Assembly (NCBI RefSeq): GCF_023586365.1
Contig: NZ_CP097759.1
Coordinates: 558,001-622,000 of the forward strand
Direction: 5' to 3'
Source of the DNA: Blochmannia endosymbiont of Camponotus sp.
GTDB lineage: Bacteria > Pseudomonadota > Gammaproteobacteria > Enterobacterales > Enterobacteriaceae
DNA: 64,000 nt
The position numbers and the translations under genes are program-made. The notes below the pieces were generated by a model, which saw nothing but the letters and a program-made list of their open reading frames with translations, made no database searches and had not been told where the DNA came from. The first letter of the stretch is position 1, and each line of letters begins with the position of its first letter. Below, piece after piece: positions 61,261 through 64,000 of the stretch.

Positions 61261-63354
61261 TTAAACATGTAATAAAGAAATATCTGCCACCTTTAAAAAT
61301 AAATTTCTAACCTTATTTAGCAAGGTTAATCGATTAATTCTCACATTTTCATTTTCATCCATAATCATAACATTATCAAAAAATGAATTTACTGCGCTCA
61401 TTATTGTTAATACGACAGTTAGTGCATCATAATAACGATAATCCGCACACAATACTTGCAATCTTTTTTCTATAGAAATTACCTCCATGGCTAAACATAT
61501 TTCTTCTGGAATTTTTAATAAAAAATACTGCACATCCTCATTATAAGAGATTTTATTTTTTAATAGTATATTAGATATGCGTTTATAAATTAAATTTAAT
61601 TTAACGTTTTCCTCTTTTTGTAATCCAAAAAAATCAGTGACTGCTTGTATTCGGGCATCGATATCTACTACATTACCAGATTTAACATTTAAAACTGATC
61701 TAATAACATCTAATTTATACCCTCTTGAATGATACCACGAAAACAAACGCTTATACATAAAATTATGAATATCATTAATAACTGTCGTATTCATTAATTG
61801 TGAACCATATAATTTTACTGACTTTTGTATTAGATCAAATAAGTTTATTGGTAATTTTTTATATATAAGAATACGTAAAATCCCAATTGCAGATCTTTTT
61901 AAAGCAAACGGATCTCTATTACCTTTCGGTAACTCTTTAACGCCAAATATACCTGATATAGTATCCATTTTATCTGCAATAGATACAGCACAAGAAATAT
62001 GAGTAGTAGGAAGTTTATCCTTAGAAAAACGTGGTTTATAATGTTCCTTTTGTGCTAATGCTATTTCTTCTGATTCACCATCACGGCGAGCATAATACAT
62101 ACCAATAGTTCCCTGAGTCGAAGGAAACTCAAATACCATATTGCTCATTAAATCACACTTACATAAATATCCAGCGCGTCTCGTTTGCTTTATATCTATA
62201 CCTATTTTCTCAGCAATCCATCCAGATAATTCTTCTATACGCCAACTTTTATCACGCAAAGTACCAAGTCTTCTATGAAATAACACAGAATTTAATTTAG
62301 GTATGTAATCTTCTAAACGACATGTATTATCTTGCATTAAAAAAAACTCTGCATCCATTAAACGTGGAATTATCACATTTTCATGTCCATTAATAATTTT
62401 TTTATAGTTATCTGAAATCGTATTCGATACGAAAATAAAATACGGTAATAAGACTCCATCGATAACATTATATACCGGAAAATACTTTTGATCGTATCTC
62501 ATAATATGAAGTATTACTTCACGTGGCAATACCAAAAATTTATTATTAAATTGACCAGAAAGAATTACAGGCCATTCTACTAACGAAGTAACCTCTTCTA
62601 ACAAACTATTTGCATCCTGAACATCTACAACTCCCCCGAGTTTTCTAGCTTCTTTTTCTATCTCTGCGCATATGGTATTTTTACGGGTATCATAATCTGC
62701 TATTACCCAACCGTTTTTAATCAAAACATCTGGATAATGATCTGCGTGTTCGAGAGTAATTTTATCGTCTTCCATACATCTATTACCATACAATACTCGA
62801 TCTGTTTTTATACCAAAAAAACAACCCGGAATAAGATATGTATCTAACAACATAGTTACAGTACGAACAGGGCGAACAAATGGAACATCTATGTCGCTCC
62901 AACGCATCATTTCATAATTGCTTAATTTTTCTAAAGCGGAACTAATTATTTTGCACAATAAATATTTTAAATTTTTATGTATTCCTATATTTCTATCACA
63001 TTCCAATATTTTTTGAAAATTATTAGCACACACATTACTTCTAATATTGATATTATTAACTATATGATTAATTTGAGTATCTGTATTGTTAATATATTTG
63101 TCATACGTGTCGCTAGTAGTATCTGATTGATCAACGCATTCAATATTAGTGTTGTTAGAATCACTTTTTATTACTAAATTAGCCTTGACTGCTAAACGAC
63201 ATGAAGATGCAAACCAGTTAACCTTATCGTAAACAAAATTATTTTTTTTAAATCCACTAATAATTTGATAAAAAAAGTCTTTTCCTAATTTTTTTAAAAT
63301 TTTAGATGGTAACGATTCAGTACCAATTTCTACTAAAAACGTACATACTTTCAT
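61261..63354 (-). CDS. glyS: Glycyl-tRNA synthetase beta subunit GlyS
   Basis: GlyS is the tRNA-binding beta subunit of the alpha2beta2 glycyl-tRNA synthetase. The 697 residues match E. coli (689) over most of the length: TFLVEIGTESLPSK, FVRPVRTVTMLL, SLVEWPVILSG, MRYDQKYFPVY, and KGNRDPFALKRSAIGILRI. A segment at about residues 63-130 is rich in Asn, Asp and Thr and lacks the usual KRGP motif and its surroundings, so this part has diverged strongly. It follows glyQ by 26 bases on the same strand, as in the glyQS operon. Confidence 0.95.
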   Translation of the reverse strand: MKVCTFLVEIGTESLPSKILKKLGKDFFYQIISGFKKNNFVYDKVNWFASSCRLAVKANLVIKSDSNNTNIECVDQSDTTSDTYDKYINNTDTQINHIVNNINIRSNVCANNFQKILECDRNIGIHKNLKYLLCKIISSALEKLSNYEMMRWSDIDVPFVRPVRTVTMLLDTYLIPGCFFGIKTDRVLYGNRCMEDDKITLEHADHYPDVLIKNGWVIADYDTRKNTICAEIEKEARKLGGVVDVQDANSLLEEVTSLVEWPVILSGQFNNKFLVLPREVILHIMRYDQKYFPVYNVIDGVLLPYFIFVSNTISDNYKKIINGHENVIIPRLMDAEFFLMQDNTCRLEDYIPKLNSVLFHRRLGTLRDKSWRIEELSGWIAEKIGIDIKQTRRAGYLCKCDLMSNMVFEFPSTQGTIGMYYARRDGESEEIALAQKEHYKPRFSKDKLPTTHISCAVSIADKMDTISGIFGVKELPKGNRDPFALKRSAIGILRILIYKKLPINLFDLIQKSVKLYGSQLMNTTVINDIHNFMYKRLFSWYHSRGYKLDVIRSVLNVKSGNVVDIDARIQAVTDFFGLQKEENVKLNLIYKRISNILLKNKISYNEDVQYFLLKIPEEICLAMEVISIEKRLQVLCADYRYYDALTVVLTIMSAVNSFFDNVMIMDENENVRINRLTLLNKVRNLFLKVADISLLHV

Positions 63355-63380
63355 TATAAAATTATCCTTTCATTATATTA

Positions 63381-64000
63381 TCATTTCCTCATACACATAG
63401 GAAATCCTAATTTTCTACGAGATACATAGTAAGCTTCTGCTATCATTTTTGATAATTTGCGAATACGTAAAATATAATTTTTCCTTTCCGTAATGGAAAT
63501 TACTTTTCTGGCGTCTAATAAATTAAAAATATGTATTGCTTTTAAAACTCGTTCATATGCTGGCATAAGTAATGGTTGTGTCATAGTAATTAAGTATTTT
63601 ATCTCATTTTCATATTGACTAAAAATTTTAAATAAAAATTCAATATCCGTATGCTCACAATTATAAATTGATTGTTCTAATTCATTTTGATGAAATAAAT
63701 CTCCATACGTAACAGGTCCTAATGCACCATAACTCCAAATCAAATCATAGACATGATTTACTCCTTGTAAGAATAAAGATAAGCGCTCTAAACCATAAGT
63801 GATTTCTCCAGTAACAGGTCTGCATTCTAATCCACCTATTTGCTGAAAATAAGTAAGTTGTGTAATTTCCATGCCATTCAACCAAACTTCCCAACCTAAT
63901 CCCCATGCTCCAAGCGTAGGATTTTCCCAATTATCTTCAATAAAAAAAATATCATTTTTTATGTGATTTAATCCAAGTTTTTTTAAAGAATCTAAATATA
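63381..64000 (-). CDS. glyQ: Glycyl-tRNA synthetase alpha subunit GlyQ, C-terminal part (runs off the window)
   Basis: GlyQ is the catalytic class II subunit that makes glycyl-adenylate. About 206 of some 300 residues are inside the window; the N-terminus lies beyond base 64000. Visible are [39 protein letters not shown] (motif region), [14 protein letters not shown] and the C-terminal [13 protein letters not shown]. It is first in the glyQ-glyS operon. Confidence 0.96.
   Translation of the reverse strand, partial: YLDSLKKLGLNHIKNDIFFIEDNWENPTLGAWGLGWEVWLNGMEITQLTYFQQIGGLECRPVTGEITYGLERLSLFLQGVNHVYDLIWSYGALGPVTYGDLFHQNELEQSIYNCEHTDIEFLFKIFSQYENEIKYLITMTQPLLMPAYERVLKAIHIFNLLDARKVISITERKNYILRIRKLSKMIAEAYYVSRRKLGFPMCMRK

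Overview
The window is a chromosome segment from a reduced, strongly AT-rich gammaproteobacterial genome. Every protein recognised here aligns from memory with its Escherichia coli homologue, usually at nearly the same length. Gene order follows E. coli blocks: groE-cutA; metC-plsC; cca, uppP-folB-plsY-tsaD-rpsU-dnaG-rpoD-ileX; yqjA-rnpB-rsmI-dolP; rplM-rpsI-zapG-degQ-murA-ibaG-lptCAB; lptGF/pepA-holC-valS-argI-ridA; nhaP-ssb-dnaB-zur-ubiA; pitA-opdA. Between retained genes many E. coli genes are missing, and gaps between my annotated genes add up to about 28% of the window. No insertion sequence, phage, CRISPR array or plasmid gene was seen. This pattern fits an obligate insect endosymbiont of the Enterobacterales; gene content and order suggest the carpenter-ant symbiont Candidatus Blochmannia. 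That assignment is an inference from memory and was not tested by a search.

Layout. 1-8.4 kb: groEL (partial)-groES with a near-perfect heat-shock promoter, cutA, tRNA-Phe, metC, plsC, ribB, hldE. 8.8-18.1 kb: cca, uppP, folB, plsY, tsaD, then the macromolecular synthesis cluster rpsU-dnaG-rpoD and tRNA-Ile2. 18.3-28.5 kb: yqjA, RNase P RNA, rsmI, dolP, a 1.5-kb gap, rplM-rpsI, zapG, degQ, murA, ibaG. 28.5-31.1 kb: a 2.6-kb gap where E. coli carries mla and kds genes. 31.1-39.5 kb: lptCAB, a Zur-controlled metal ABC transporter, tRNA-Leu, a LysR regulator, lptGF. 39.8-46.5 kb: pepA-holC-valS, argI, ridA. 46.8-57.4 kb: gltP, nhaP, ssb, dnaB, zur, ubiA, pitA. 57.8-64 kb: opdA, tRNA-Pro, sodA, glyS and partial glyQ.

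The genes together maintain a Gram-negative envelope (hldE, lptA/B/C/F/G, murA, uppP, dolP, degQ, plsC/plsY), replication and transcription (dnaG, dnaB, ssb, holC, rpoD), translation (valS, glyQS, ribosomal proteins, four tRNAs, rnpB, cca, tsaD, rsmI) and a few cofactor and amino-acid steps (ribB, folB, ubiA, metC, argI). Zinc homeostasis is complete as a regulatory circuit: zur with all metal ligands, a good Zur box, and a transporter operon.

Most noteworthy: an apparent ATT start codon for dnaG; a Zur box followed by an undescribed 45-codon membrane-peptide ORF coupled to the transporter ATPase; substitutions at active-site residues of Cca in a genome whose four tRNA genes here all lack encoded CCA; and a set of long perfect inverted repeats (17-24 bp arms), two inside coding sequence (pepA and ridA).
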